Part shown: positions 19,481 through 29,674 of the stretch, one piece after another
How the letters are laid out: every line of letters begins with the position of its first letter
Position numbering within the stretch: position 1 is the stretch's first letter
NCBI GenBank assembly: GCA_002869165.1
Contig: PKTK01000009.1
Location: forward strand, 1 to 59,043
Direction: 5' to 3'
DNA from: Candidatus Parcubacteria bacterium
GTDB lineage: Bacteria > Patescibacteria > ABY1 > BM507 > UBA12075
DNA: 59,043 nucleotides
The notes under the pieces: generated by a model
Told to the model about the DNA's origin: nothing
Database searches by the model: none
Seen by the model: only the letters and a program-made list of their open reading frames with translations
Program-made: the position numbers and the translations under genes

Positions 19481-20440
19481 ATGAAAGGATTACTTAAAGT
19501 ATTAGATTATTTTGTGTTAACGCAAAAATCTAGAACAAAAAAAAACATAGAGGAGGCAATACTTCGGGTAATTGTCTTTTTTGATGTTTTTTCTTTTCCT
19601 TTGACGAGCTTAGAGATTTGGAAGTATATAGATCTTGATTGTGATCTAAAAGACGTATTGGATGTTTTGGATAGCGAGAAAAAATGGACAAGCAACGGAG
19701 TGTTTTATTTTTTATCTGGCAGAGAAGAGATCGTGAGTGAGCGATTAAATAGGTATAATCACAGCAATCGGAAGCTGAAGAAGGCTTTACGTATTTCACG
19801 TGTTTTTTCTTTTATTCCTTGGATAAAAATGATTGCAATTGGCAATATTATTGGTAGTGACAATTTGAAAGACGGTTCAGATATAGATTTTTTTATCATT
19901 TGCGAAAAGAACAGAGTTTGGCTTAGTCGCTTTATTAGTACTTCAATCGTAAAAGTTCTTGGCCTAAGGCCAAAAGTGAATGATGTGAGAGATAAATTTT
20001 GTCTAAGTTTTTATATCGGAGAAGACGCTATGGATTTAAAGCAGTTTTTTCTTTCAAATACCGAGGATTTATATTTCAGGTATTGGTTTGCAGGACTAAA
20101 AGTTATTTATGAACAAGGAGATATTTATGATCGTTTTATAGAGGCTAACCAGCAAATAGTTGAAAGTATTCCAAATTGGCAAAAAACCAGAAATAGTCAA
20201 GATATGATTTTGGCAAAGAAAAAACTTTTTTACAAAGATGTATTGGATTTATTTTTTGGAGGACTAGAAAATACTTTTAAAAAGTTTCAGTTAAAAATTC
20301 TTCCCAATGACTTAAGAGAAGCAATGAATAAAAGCACCAGAGTAGTTATTAATGATTCAGTTTTAAAAATGCACGTTTTTGACAGGCGAAAAATTTTTAT
20401 CGATAAATACAAAAAAAACTTAATAAAAATAAACAAATGA
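19481..20440 (+). CDS. Nucleotidyltransferase-fold protein
   Basis: The 319-residue protein has a winged-helix-like N-terminus (residues 20-100). It then has the Pol-beta nucleotidyltransferase signature: GS at about residue 126 followed by GSDIDFFII at about 132-140, giving the metal-binding Asp-x-Asp. Genes of this type sit beside O-antigen ligase genes in Patescibacteria, so a role in surface glycan modification is plausible but inferred. Its stop overlaps the next ATG (ATGA at 20437), which indicates translational coupling. Confidence 0.7.
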   Translation: MKGLLKVLDYFVLTQKSRTKKNIEEAILRVIVFFDVFSFPLTSLEIWKYIDLDCDLKDVLDVLDSEKKWTSNGVFYFLSGREEIVSERLNRYNHSNRKLKKALRISRVFSFIPWIKMIAIGNIIGSDNLKDGSDIDFFIICEKNRVWLSRFISTSIVKVLGLRPKVNDVRDKFCLSFYIGEDAMDLKQFFLSNTEDLYFRYWFAGLKVIYEQGDIYDRFIEANQQIVESIPNWQKTRNSQDMILAKKKLFYKDVLDLFFGGLENTFKKFQLKILPNDLREAMNKSTRVVINDSVLKMHVFDRRKIFIDKYKKNLIKINK

Positions 20441-21795
20441 AAAAAATTTTAGAATATTTATTTTATATTTTTCTTTTTCTTTTTCCTTTGCAAACCAGAC
20501 TTATGATTCAGGAAGGAGAGATAGATGGAGGTTTTTTTGAATATGGTACTTTTAGTTTGTATTTAAGTGATGTTATTTTACTTATTTTGTTGACTTCTTA
20601 TTTTTTGTATCAATTTAAAAAGAAAAGTTTTTTGGCTAGCAACAAAGTAAAGAAATTTTGGATAGCTATTGCTGTACTTGAGTTTATGTCTTTTGTTTCA
20701 ATTTTTGTTGCAAGTGACAAGCTTATTGCTATGCAGGCTTATCTTCGTTTAGTTTTGGGAATTGGTCTTTTTGCTTTTGTAAGTGATTTTTTCAGAGAAA
20801 AAGCCAAGCTTGTATTTGCTTTTTCTTTTGTGGTTTTATCTGAGGCCATTTTATCTATTGTGCAATTTGTCAATCAATCAATTGGCGCAAATAAATATCT
20901 GGGCATTGCCAGTCATGATCCGACCAACTTAGGAGTGTCAGTTGTTGAAGGTATGGGGAATCTCGGTTTTATTGAGAGATGGCTTAGATCTTATGGCACT
21001 ATGGATCATCCCAATATTTTAGGCGCATTTTTAGCTCTTGGATTGCTTGTATTTATAATTTATACCGTTAATAGAAATAAGAATTTACAAAGAGAACACG
21101 ATTTGTGGCAGTTTGTTAAAAATATATATGCTTATATTTTTGTTTTATTTACCACTCTTGGGCTTTTCTTTACCTTTTCACGAGCAGCTTGGCTTGGATT
21201 TTCTTTTGGAATAGTGTTTTATTTATTTTATTTGATTTTTAAAAATGATAAGTTATCTCAGAAATATTTTCTTCCTTTGTTTTTAATTATTGGAACGGTC
21301 TGTTTTATGGTGAGTATCCCTTATTCTAATTTAATTGAAGCTAGACTTAAGTCACAAGGGAAAATTGAATTTATTTCTAAAACTGAACGAATTAATTCAA
21401 TTCAAACCGCCAAAGAAATAATTGACTACAATTTTATTTTGGGAACAGGAATTGGTAATTATACAATTGAAATGAAAAATGAGCATATTAAAGATCAACC
21501 AGCCTATGCTTACCAGCCTGTTAATAATACTTTTTTATTGGTTTTGAGTGAAGCAGGAATTTTTGCTTTAATAGCCTTCGTGATGATGTTTGTATTTTTA
21601 CTTTCCAATACATATTATAATTCAAGTAAAACAATATTTATTTTTAAAACTATTATATATATTGTAATAATGTTGATGATGTTATTTGATCATTGGTGGT
21701 GGAGTTTGCATTTTGGAATTATATATTTTTGGTTAATACTTGGAATTGTTGAGGCGGTTTTTGGGCTTGAAAATGAATCGGCTAATGTGGTATAA
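20437..21795 (+). CDS. O-antigen ligase/polymerase-like membrane protein
   Basis: The 452-residue protein has about eleven membrane segments. A large extracytoplasmic loop sits between residues about 305 and 360, holding the family pattern (LIEARLKSQGKIEF, then RINSIQTAKEIIDYN, then GTGIGNY). This fits the WaaL/Wzy family, which joins or polymerises lipid-linked glycans at the outer face of the membrane. Four-base overlap with the nucleotidyltransferase-fold gene upstream. A TATAAT lies at its very 3' end (21791-21796) and probably starts the next gene. Confidence 0.8.
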   Translation: MKKILEYLFYIFLFLFPLQTRLMIQEGEIDGGFFEYGTFSLYLSDVILLILLTSYFLYQFKKKSFLASNKVKKFWIAIAVLEFMSFVSIFVASDKLIAMQAYLRLVLGIGLFAFVSDFFREKAKLVFAFSFVVLSEAILSIVQFVNQSIGANKYLGIASHDPTNLGVSVVEGMGNLGFIERWLRSYGTMDHPNILGAFLALGLLVFIIYTVNRNKNLQREHDLWQFVKNIYAYIFVLFTTLGLFFTFSRAAWLGFSFGIVFYLFYLIFKNDKLSQKYFLPLFLIIGTVCFMVSIPYSNLIEARLKSQGKIEFISKTERINSIQTAKEIIDYNFILGTGIGNYTIEMKNEHIKDQPAYAYQPVNNTFLLVLSEAGIFALIAFVMMFVFLLSNTYYNSSKTIFIFKTIIYIVIMLMMLFDHWWWSLHFGIIYFWLILGIVEAVFGLENESANVV

Positions 21796-21853
21796 TAAAA
21801 AAATAAAAATAAAAAAACAAAAAAACCAACGAAATCATTATTGTTGGTTTTTT
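21791..21853 (+). promoter_or_regulatory. -10 element and terminator-like leader hairpin
   Basis: TATAAT at 21791-21796, an A-rich stretch, then the stem AAACCAAC (21823-21830)/GTTGGTTT (21843-21850) with a T6 tail. This ends only 8 nt before the first ATG of the Fn3 protein. It may terminate the upstream gene or attenuate the downstream one. Confidence 0.5.
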
Positions 21854-21860
21854 AACTATT

Positions 21861-23807
21861 GTGATGAAATTATTTTCCAAAATATTACTAGTTGTATTTA
21901 TATTTAGTCCTTATTTTGTGCAGGCGGCTATGGTGAGTGATTCTTATGTTATTTATGAGAATGTTCATCATTATTTTGACGGACCAGTTATTAGTGGTGA
22001 AAGTGCAAGTTCTAATGCTAATACAGTTACTGTTACCTGGACAACGGATGTGGCAAGTGATAGCTTTGTTGTTTATGATACTGATCCATCAGTTCCCGAA
22101 TCAACTAGTCATGAACAGGGTAAGTCACCCAAGACAGAGACTTCTCATTCAGTTATGTTGACTGGATTAGCATATTCTACGACCTATTATTATAAAGTTA
22201 AGTCAACAAGAGTAAATGGTGGCACATCTGAGAGTTCAAGTATTTTAAGTTTTTCTACTGGAGCTAATCCAGACGCTTCAACTGAACAAGAATCTTCAGG
22301 TGGAGGAGGTGGAATGCTTATAATAGATAAAACAGACAAGGAAGCCCCAGAAATAAGTAATGTAGTAATAACAGCTATTGATTCAAGTAGCGCAAGAATT
22401 ACCTGGGAGACAAATGAAGAGGCTACGAGTTTTGTGGAATATGGTTTTTCAATTAATTATGGCAATGTATATGGGGAATGGGGAACGACCACTGAGCATG
22501 AGGTAGTACTTGATAATTTAGAGAGTGATGTTATTTATCATTACCGTGCTCTTAGTTCTGATTCCTGGGGAAATTTAGGTAAATCAGCTGATGCTACATT
22601 TGCTTTGATTCCTGGAGAAGACGATGAAGTAGAGATTGTCGAAGAACCTGAAGATGTAGAGGAAGTGGTGGAAGAAGACGAAGAGGAAGAGGAGCCAGTT
22701 TTGGAGAGAGTTACAGATACTGCTCTGGAGTTACTAAGAAGAATTTTTCCAAATATTAACTTAAATGAGTTAACTGATGAACAGTTGCAGTCAGTAGATT
22801 CTGTTGAAGATTTGTCTGATTTTGCACCAGTTCCTATTATGTCTGGCCAGCCGAGAATTGATGTGGGGGCTGATCAGGCAACTGTATATTGGACAACAGA
22901 CTTAGAATCAAATTCTCAAGTTGCTATTTCACCTGAAGATAGATACAGACCAGAAAGCGACGAACCTTATTATCAAATAATTGGTAACACCCAAGACTTT
23001 AGTACCGAACACGAAGTTACTATATATAGCTTACAACCCGATACCACATATCATTTTCAACTTAGAAGTAAACCGGAACTTGGGCCAACAGCAGTTTCAA
23101 ATGATTATACTTTTACAACTAATTTAGAGGGCTTGAGTATTGAAAGTTTTTTTACCCAGGTTATTTCCAATGAAGAAGCAGCAGTTAAATGGGTAACTAA
23201 CAAAGAAGCTAATTCAGAGATTAGATATGCTCCATATCAAAACGGTCAGGTAAATTATGATGAAAAGAAAGTTCTTATAGATAATAATTCTACCGTAATT
23301 CATGAGATGACTATGAATGATTTACAAGAAGGGGTATATTATATAATAGAAATCTATTCTACAGACGATTCTGCTAATGTAACCACTGAGACGATCAACA
23401 GGTTTTCAACTGCTGATACAGATGAAGCTCCAGAAATAAGTCATGTAAAGGCAGATTCAACAGTTTTTTTGGACAAAAGTAATAAAACTCAAACAATTAT
23501 ATCTTGGTTAACCAATGAGCCAGCTACATCAAAAGTGTATTACCAAGAAGGAGTGCATGGTTCTGAAATGGAATTTGCTGAAAGTACTGATTTGAAGGAC
23601 AGTTATACCAAGGAACATGTGATGGTTATTACTAAGTTTAAACCCGGCGTAGTGTATAGCTTTCGGGTTGAAAGTGTAGATTCTGGAGGGAATACAAGTA
23701 TTTCTAAAGTTCATACTTTTATGACTGCTAAACAACGAGAATCAATTATTCAAATAATAATCGGAATTTTTGAAGACACCTTTGGATGGGTTAAAAAATT
23801 GATGTAA
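21861..23807 (+). CDS. Secreted multi-domain Fn3/PAP-N-like surface protein
   Basis: The 648 residues start with a signal peptide (MKLFSKILLVVFIFSPYFVQA). Four to five domains of the Fn3/purple-acid-phosphatase N-terminal type follow. Each carries the pattern T.TW.T(D/N)..(S/A)(S/T)..V.Y and ends T.Y.(F/Y)(K/R)(V/L).S (near residues 40-135, 160-250, 325-420, 430-520 and 525-630). An acidic Glu/Asp linker (DDEVEIVEEPEDVEEVVEED) separates the second and third. The C-terminus ends in a short amphipathic helix. It is an adhesion or structural surface protein; the ligand is unknown. Confidence 0.8.
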   Translation: MMKLFSKILLVVFIFSPYFVQAAMVSDSYVIYENVHHYFDGPVISGESASSNANTVTVTWTTDVASDSFVVYDTDPSVPESTSHEQGKSPKTETSHSVMLTGLAYSTTYYYKVKSTRVNGGTSESSSILSFSTGANPDASTEQESSGGGGGMLIIDKTDKEAPEISNVVITAIDSSSARITWETNEEATSFVEYGFSINYGNVYGEWGTTTEHEVVLDNLESDVIYHYRALSSDSWGNLGKSADATFALIPGEDDEVEIVEEPEDVEEVVEEDEEEEEPVLERVTDTALELLRRIFPNINLNELTDEQLQSVDSVEDLSDFAPVPIMSGQPRIDVGADQATVYWTTDLESNSQVAISPEDRYRPESDEPYYQIIGNTQDFSTEHEVTIYSLQPDTTYHFQLRSKPELGPTAVSNDYTFTTNLEGLSIESFFTQVISNEEAAVKWVTNKEANSEIRYAPYQNGQVNYDEKKVLIDNNSTVIHEMTMNDLQEGVYYIIEIYSTDDSANVTTETINRFSTADTDEAPEISHVKADSTVFLDKSNKTQTIISWLTNEPATSKVYYQEGVHGSEMEFAESTDLKDSYTKEHVMVITKFKPGVVYSFRVESVDSGGNTSISKVHTFMTAKQRESIIQIIIGIFEDTFGWVKKLM

Positions 23808-23811
23808 AAAT

Positions 23812-24852
23812 ATGTTTAAAAAATTAATACATTTTATTCAATATAATAATATTACAGTTTTAATAATTGTAGTGATATTTTTAGTAAGTACAGGAGTATT
23901 TGCACAAACCGAAACTGGCCAAGAGATTATTGGAGAAAAGGAAACCAGAGTAGAAGGGATTGATAATACACTTCTTTTGGAGGCAGATTTAGAAAATTTT
24001 GATATGGAATTTAAAATCGAGAATATTTCAGAAGACAAAACTCATTTTCATGTAACTTATACATATTTGGATTTACTTAGGAAAGATGATGTTTGGCAGT
24101 ATGAATTACAAGAAAAAGTAAGAAAAGTACCAAATATTCTTCCTATGGATTTGGGTGATTTTTTGATCGAAGAGTTTACTGAACAATTTGAACAAAGAAT
24201 CAAGGAATTGAAATTTGCTCAGCAAGAAGCAAATGGTGAGGGCGAACAACAAAGAGTTGAAATAACCGAGTATGACGGCTTGATTGGGCAGACTCTTTCT
24301 ATGGCGGAAAAAGTTTTTCCAGGCTACAAACCTGTAAAAACAGTTTCTATTCCTTCTCCTAGTGCACCTGACCTTTTGTCATTAAGTCGTGAAGAGCAAA
24401 TTGAAACTCAATCAATTGAAGATAGTTTAACAGATATATATAATGATTATGTATCTTTAAATGATCCAGATTATGACGATGTTTTTGGTGATATGGATAA
24501 TTGTCCAGATGATTATAATCCTCTTCAAGCTGACTATGACGGTGATGGCTTAGGGGATATTTGTGATCCTAGTAGTGGTCTACCAGAGGAAGTGGCCACT
24601 AGTTCAGATGAAGTTGCTAGTTCAAGTGATGAAGTAATTGAAGCTGATGATGAGGAAGCAAGCTCTAGTCCTGAATTTATAGAAGGCACCAAAGAATCTT
24701 CCCCAGAAGACAAAGAAATAAAAGAAGAGTCTACTGAAAATAGTGAAGAAATTACTCAAGACAATTCCAGTACTGAAGACGAGCCATCTGCAGGTGACTC
24801 AGAGGAGGCATCGGTCGAAGAAGAGACAGTTGAAATAATTGAAATAAATTAA
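23812..24852 (+). CDS. Secreted protein with TSP3-type Ca2+-binding stretch and acidic tail
   Basis: The 346 residues begin with a signal anchor (NITVLIIVVIFLVSTGVFAQ). A domain of about 180 residues without known motifs follows, then a calcium-binding TSP3 stretch with two cysteines (DMDNCPDDYNPLQADYDGD, GLGDICDP). The tail of about 110 residues is rich in Ser, Glu and Asp, which suggests a flexible acidic spacer. It starts 4 nt after the Fn3 protein and ends 4 nt before the next gene, so the three form an operon. Confidence 0.75.
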   Translation: MFKKLIHFIQYNNITVLIIVVIFLVSTGVFAQTETGQEIIGEKETRVEGIDNTLLLEADLENFDMEFKIENISEDKTHFHVTYTYLDLLRKDDVWQYELQEKVRKVPNILPMDLGDFLIEEFTEQFEQRIKELKFAQQEANGEGEQQRVEITEYDGLIGQTLSMAEKVFPGYKPVKTVSIPSPSAPDLLSLSREEQIETQSIEDSLTDIYNDYVSLNDPDYDDVFGDMDNCPDDYNPLQADYDGDGLGDICDPSSGLPEEVATSSDEVASSSDEVIEADDEEASSSPEFIEGTKESSPEDKEIKEESTENSEEITQDNSSTEDEPSAGDSEEASVEEETVEIIEIN

Positions 24853-24856
24853 AAAA

Positions 24857-25459
24857 ATGCCAGATAATTATAAAAAAGTTGTAAATCTACAAGAACAAGA
24901 AGAGCCAAAACCAACAAGAAGACCAGCTGGTGCTAAGCGTGTCAAAAAAAGCAAAGTTGAGGAGATAGACCAAGTATACGCCAATGAAGATGATATAGAG
25001 AAAAATGAAATGAGTCGCATAGAAAGACCTAAAGTCAGAGAGGATAATGGTATTATTTATAAACAGCTTGTGTTTGTGTTGCTTGCTATTATTGCTTTGA
25101 TGTTTTTTTGGTTTTTATTTATACGAAATGATGGACAAAATCTAAATCAAGAAACAAGCGGAGAAAAACAGGGTGACTGGTATTCAGTAAAGTTAGTTAG
25201 TGATGAGACTTATTACGGATATATTGAAGACACTAGCGCTGATCCAATAATTCTTAGTAATGTTTACTATAATTATAATCAGTTGAACAAGGAAAATACC
25301 GAAGAGGATAATTCATCTAGTATCAAGTTAGTCAAAAGAGGCAAAGAAAGCCATGGGCCAAATGGTACTATGGAGTTAGTTCGTTCGCAAGTGTTGTTTA
25401 TGGAGAAATTAGGAGATGAATCTAAAATAAAACAAGCTATATTGGATTACGAGCAGTAA
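24857..25459 (+). CDS. Hypothetical single-pass membrane protein
   Basis: The 200 residues have a charged, Pro/Lys-rich N-terminal cytoplasmic part and one helix (QLVFVLLAIIALMFFWFLFI, about 71-90). An extracytoplasmic domain of about 100 residues contains WYSVKLVSDETYYGYIED, which resembles small beta-barrel domains seen in Patescibacteria. Third gene of the surface operon, followed by a terminator. Confidence 0.7.
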   Translation: MPDNYKKVVNLQEQEEPKPTRRPAGAKRVKKSKVEEIDQVYANEDDIEKNEMSRIERPKVREDNGIIYKQLVFVLLAIIALMFFWFLFIRNDGQNLNQETSGEKQGDWYSVKLVSDETYYGYIEDTSADPIILSNVYYNYNQLNKENTEEDNSSSIKLVKRGKESHGPNGTMELVRSQVLFMEKLGDESKIKQAILDYEQ

Positions 25460-25474
25460 TGTTATATTTACATT

Positions 25475-25517
25475 TTAGCCTTTGCCTGAGCTAACAAGGA
25501 CGGGCTAAGGCTTTTTT
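25475..25517 (+). terminator. Intrinsic terminator of the surface operon
   Basis: TTAGCCTT...AAGGCT-type stem around a loop of about 20 nt, followed by T6. Confidence 0.75.
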
Positions 25518-25567
25518 ATTGAAAATAAAAAAAAGGTATCATAAAGTGGCCTTTGAAGATAATCAAA

Positions 25568-28501
25568 ATGTCAGAAAAAAAATTAAATCAAGAACAAAAA
25601 AAAGCAGTTGAACATTTGGCTGGACCAATGTTGGTTGTTGCTGGTGCAGGTACTGGTAAAACCACTGTTTTGATAGAGAGATTGAAGTTTTTGATTAAGA
25701 ATAGAAAGGCTGAAGGAGACGAGGTTCTACTTTTGACTTTTACTGAAAAGGGAGCAGGAGAAATGGAGGAACGCGCTTTGGAGATATTGCCTTATGGTTT
25801 TTTTGATTTATGGATCTCAACTTTTCACAGTTTTTGTGAACGGATATTACGGGAACACGCACTTGATATTGGTTTGAGCTCTGATTTTCGCATCGTTTCC
25901 ACAACAGAGCAATGGATTCTTGTCAAAAAAAATCTTGATTTGTTTGACCTTGATTATTATCAACCTCTTGGTAATCCAAATAAATTTATTTTTGAATTGG
26001 TAAAACATTTTTCCAGACTCAAAGATGAATATATCTCCACCAGGGAGTATTTAGACTTTGTAGATAATAAAATAGAAGACAAAGATATAAGTTTAGGGGG
26101 GATTGATTCCAAGCAGATTAAGAATGATGATGAAAAGGGTGAGATTTTGCGTTACCGAGAATTGGCCAATGCTTATAATACTTACAACAAAATACTTCTC
26201 GATAATGGTTTGCTTGATTTTGGGGACTTGGTCAATTATTGTCTTAAACTTTTTGAAACCAGGCCAGTTATACTGGAAAAATATCGAGAACAATTTAAAT
26301 ATATAATGATCGATGAGTTTCAAGATACGAACCTTTCGCAGTATATGCTCATTAAATTATTGGCTAGTCCCAAAAATAATCTTTTGGTGGTCGGGGATGA
26401 TGATCAGAGTATTTATAAATTTCGTGGTGCATCACTTTCAAATATCATGGAGTTTAAAGATGATTTTCCCAAGGCAAGAGAAGTGGTTCTGAATAATAAT
26501 TATCGTTCTGGACAGAATATTTTAGATTTAGCTTATAAATTTATTCAACACAATAACCCTAATAGATTAGAAGAGAGGATCAAGATTGATAAGAAACTAA
26601 ATTCTCCTCTTTCTATTAGTGATGAGATTAGGCATTATCAATTTGATAGTATATTTAATGAGCAGTCCTGGGTAGCTGAGAAAATATCAGCTTTAAAAAA
26701 GAATGATCCAGGATTAAAATGGTCAGATTTTGCGATTCTGGTTAGAAGTAATGCTATTGCCCAGGAATATTTAGAAGAATTAAAGAGAAAAAATATTCCT
26801 GCTACTTTTGTTTCTTTAAGAGGGCTTTATTATAAGCCGATTATTCTTGATTCAATTGCTTACCTGAAGCTACTTGATGATTATCATGAGTCATCTTCTT
26901 TGTTTCGTGTTTTAAATATTGATGTTTTTCGAATAGACCATAAGGACCTTATAGAGATTAGTAGATTTTCTAGACGAAAGAATTGGTCTATGTATGAAAC
27001 ACTCAAAAATATTGAAGTAGTTACCAAAATTGATTCTAGCACTCAGGAGAAAATAAAGTTTTTAATGACTTTAATAGAAAAACATTCTCAATTAGTAAAA
27101 GAAGAAAGTCCAAGTAAGGTTTTTTATTCATTTGTGCATGATGCAGGTTTGGACAAGAAGGATTATGATGAGTTTTTGGAGTATTATTCATACTTGAATC
27201 AGTTTTATGAAAAGATAAAGAAGTTTGAAGCACAGGTTCCGGGAGCAAGGCTCAAGGATTTTATGGAGCTGCTTGATATGGAGCTTGATTCAGGTGAGAC
27301 TGGATCTTTGCGACTTGATTTTGGGGATTCAGAAACTGTAAACATTATGACAGTTCATGCTTCCAAGGGGCTTGAGTTCAAAAATGTATTTTTAGTTAAT
27401 CTAGTTGATAAAAAATTTCCTACTATAAACAGGCAGGACAAAATTCAAATTCCTCTTGAATTACTAAAAGAAGAAGTACCTGACTCTAAAAATGCTCATA
27501 TTGAAGAAGAAAGAAGACTTTTTTATGTTGCTTTGACAAGAGCCAAGGAAAAATTATTCTTATGTTCAGCAAAAGATTGTGGTGGAGTTAGGGAAAAGCG
27601 AGTGTCTGTTTTTGTTGAAGAGTCAGATATTGTTTCTGAGTCTTTGGAGAGCGCTAGTCAAGACAAAAATATGTTACTTCGTGATATTGAGAGAAGCTCA
27701 AGTGTAGTGCCAACTAAGAAAATAGAATATAGCTTGCCGACAAAGTTTTCTTTTTCGCAGATTGAAGCTTATAGTAACTGTCCTTTGCAGTATAAATTTA
27801 ATTTTCTGATAAAGATACCAGTTCCATCCAAATCAGTCTTTGTTTTTGGTAGACTCATGCACAATGTACTTAGGGAAATGATGTCCATGCTTATTAGCAC
27901 GGGGCAGATGGGTATGTTTGGTGACAAAAGAACAAGTAAAGTAGTACCGAGTCTTAAAGATTTTCAAACTTCTTTTAAAAAATACTGGATGGATGAGGGT
28001 TATGCTTCTAAGGAAGAAGCTGGTAAATACAAAAAACAAGGACAAGACATGATTCGATCTTTGCATGCTTATTATGAATCAGCTAAATGGCCAGATGTTT
28101 TGTTTTGTGAAAAGTCTTTTACTTGCAAGATTAGTAACTATTTTTTTAAAGGAAGTATTGATAGAGTTGATAGATTGGAAGACGGTACATTAGAGATTGT
28201 TGATTATAAAACAGGCACAGCCAAGAAATCATTATCTTATAAGGAAAAAAGACAATTAATATTATATAAGATAGCTCTAGAAGAAGGATTAGGGGAGAGA
28301 GTTAGTAAGCAATCATTTATTTATTTAGAAAATACTAGTATTCAGTCTTTTGTATCAACGGAAAAAGAAGAAGAAAAATTAAAGCAGGAAATAATTGCGA
28401 CTATTGAAGAAATGAAAAAAGGAGATTTTTCAGCTAAGCCAGGATTTTTGTGTGATTATTGTGATTTTAATAATATTTGTGAATTTAGGAAGAAAAATTA
28501 G
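25568..28501 (+). CDS. UvrD/PcrA-type helicase fused to AddB/RecB-like nuclease
   Basis: The 977-residue superfamily 1A helicase has Walker A VVAGAGTGKTT (Lys31), TFTEKGAGEM, Walker B IMIDEFQDTN (about 250), QSIYKFRGA, and ERRLFYVALTRAKEKL near residue 650. The C-terminal 250 residues form a PD-(D/E)XK nuclease (EIVDYKTGT). It has an Fe-S staple of AddB type: one Cys in YSNCPLQYKF and three in the C-x2-C-x5-C near the end. Such proteins process DNA ends for recombination; here one chain combines both activities. ATG 25568 is chosen over TTG 25553 because homology starts at EKKLNQEQKKAVEH. Confidence 0.92.
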   Translation: MSEKKLNQEQKKAVEHLAGPMLVVAGAGTGKTTVLIERLKFLIKNRKAEGDEVLLLTFTEKGAGEMEERALEILPYGFFDLWISTFHSFCERILREHALDIGLSSDFRIVSTTEQWILVKKNLDLFDLDYYQPLGNPNKFIFELVKHFSRLKDEYISTREYLDFVDNKIEDKDISLGGIDSKQIKNDDEKGEILRYRELANAYNTYNKILLDNGLLDFGDLVNYCLKLFETRPVILEKYREQFKYIMIDEFQDTNLSQYMLIKLLASPKNNLLVVGDDDQSIYKFRGASLSNIMEFKDDFPKAREVVLNNNYRSGQNILDLAYKFIQHNNPNRLEERIKIDKKLNSPLSISDEIRHYQFDSIFNEQSWVAEKISALKKNDPGLKWSDFAILVRSNAIAQEYLEELKRKNIPATFVSLRGLYYKPIILDSIAYLKLLDDYHESSSLFRVLNIDVFRIDHKDLIEISRFSRRKNWSMYETLKNIEVVTKIDSSTQEKIKFLMTLIEKHSQLVKEESPSKVFYSFVHDAGLDKKDYDEFLEYYSYLNQFYEKIKKFEAQVPGARLKDFMELLDMELDSGETGSLRLDFGDSETVNIMTVHASKGLEFKNVFLVNLVDKKFPTINRQDKIQIPLELLKEEVPDSKNAHIEEERRLFYVALTRAKEKLFLCSAKDCGGVREKRVSVFVEESDIVSESLESASQDKNMLLRDIERSSSVVPTKKIEYSLPTKFSFSQIEAYSNCPLQYKFNFLIKIPVPSKSVFVFGRLMHNVLREMMSMLISTGQMGMFGDKRTSKVVPSLKDFQTSFKKYWMDEGYASKEEAGKYKKQGQDMIRSLHAYYESAKWPDVLFCEKSFTCKISNYFFKGSIDRVDRLEDGTLEIVDYKTGTAKKSLSYKEKRQLILYKIALEEGLGERVSKQSFIYLENTSIQSFVSTEKEEEKLKQEIIATIEEMKKGDFSAKPGFLCDYCDFNNICEFRKKN

Positions 28502-28608
28502 AGAAAAAGCTAAGATTGTGGTATAATAAAATATAAGTTAATAATCATTTTCAAAACAAAATCAGCTTAATTGTAAATATTTTAGCTAATTTTGTCTTTT
28601 TTGTATTT
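28502..28608 (+). promoter_or_regulatory. Promoter -10 and terminator-like leader
   Basis: TATAAT at about 28523. A stem follows: ACAAAATCAGCT paired with AGCTAATTTTGT, then T6, ending about 10 nt before the next ATG. It has the same layout as the leader at 21791-21853. Confidence 0.45.
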
Positions 28609-29595
28609 ATGTTATTAAAATCCGTTCACAATTTAAAGTTTAATTTATTTATTTTACTAGCTTTGTTCTTGTTTTCGGTATTTTTTTGGTTGACCTTTCC
28701 GGTTAGAGCTCAAGAATCAGATGCTATTAGCATCAGGGTGCATGCAAACAGAGAGCACAAGAGTGCTTTGATATGGTATCAAGAGGAATTTGCTGATAGA
28801 GAGGAGCAGGGCGCACCTCAGTCACTTCGGGTTGATGGTTATAATGCTGTTAGGGATGGCAGGACGGTGTATGTTCATGCAAGCAATATTGTTGACGGAG
28901 TATATGGATCGTATATTTATTTGATCTCATATTCGCAAGAAGCTGATCCGGGAACAATTGATGTTTTTTCTCGGATGTTGAAAACTTGGACCTTTAACAC
29001 TAACTTAATTGAGGATAGTACTGATTTTGGTTATTGTAATATTACAGACTTATCATGCAATATAGATGCAGACTGTGGTGATGGGTATGTTTGCAACCTA
29101 AGTAGATGTGCACCGAAGGATAGTAATTTTTCAGCTTGTTGGCGTGATCATGATTGTGATGATCATTGGTATTGTAGCAGTGAAAAGGCTCAAGTAACTA
29201 GAAGAACAATTAGGTATGAAAATTTAACCAAGATCATGTCTATGATTGAAGAGCATTATGAGACTGTAGAGTCTTACCCTGAATTAAAAGCTGGTACATA
29301 TGTTTCTGGTAAGTCATTGTCAGTTTGGCCTAGTTGGAATGATAATTTATCGCAAGAAATTGGTGGAGGAGAATTTCCTCTAGATCCAATTAACACCTTG
29401 GGGTCTTGTCCGAATTTTGATCCGGTTACTTGTTGGAATGAGCAAACCAAGGATTTTGCAGGCTCTTTTAATTCACAAGGTATTTTGAGTTCACCAGGAA
29501 GTTCTTTTGTTTATGGCTATACGCCGGAGCGAGTTTATTCGGTTTCACTTGAAGGTACCATGGTTTGTGAATTTTCTACTGGTATTTGCAATTAG
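28609..29595 (+). CDS. Secreted Cys-rich protein of unknown function
   Basis: The 328 residues begin with a signal sequence (FILLALFLFSVFFWLTFPVRAQ). A beta-rich region with an Fn3-like end follows (GSYIYLISYSQEADPG). A disulfide-rich segment with eight cysteines (about residues 138-186, pattern DCGDGYVC / DCDDHWYC) resembles EGF-like or Dickkopf-like Cys knots. The C-terminal part has four more cysteines and many aromatic residues. It is an extracellular protein; the role is unknown. Confidence 0.7.
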   Translation: MLLKSVHNLKFNLFILLALFLFSVFFWLTFPVRAQESDAISIRVHANREHKSALIWYQEEFADREEQGAPQSLRVDGYNAVRDGRTVYVHASNIVDGVYGSYIYLISYSQEADPGTIDVFSRMLKTWTFNTNLIEDSTDFGYCNITDLSCNIDADCGDGYVCNLSRCAPKDSNFSACWRDHDCDDHWYCSSEKAQVTRRTIRYENLTKIMSMIEEHYETVESYPELKAGTYVSGKSLSVWPSWNDNLSQEIGGGEFPLDPINTLGSCPNFDPVTCWNEQTKDFAGSFNSQGILSSPGSSFVYGYTPERVYSVSLEGTMVCEFSTGICN

Positions 29596-29674
29596 CACTT
29601 GCAAAAATAAAGGGAAAATGATAAGATTTTCAGGTGCTAATTATTAATATTTTTTGTTTAATTTTAGCCTTTTT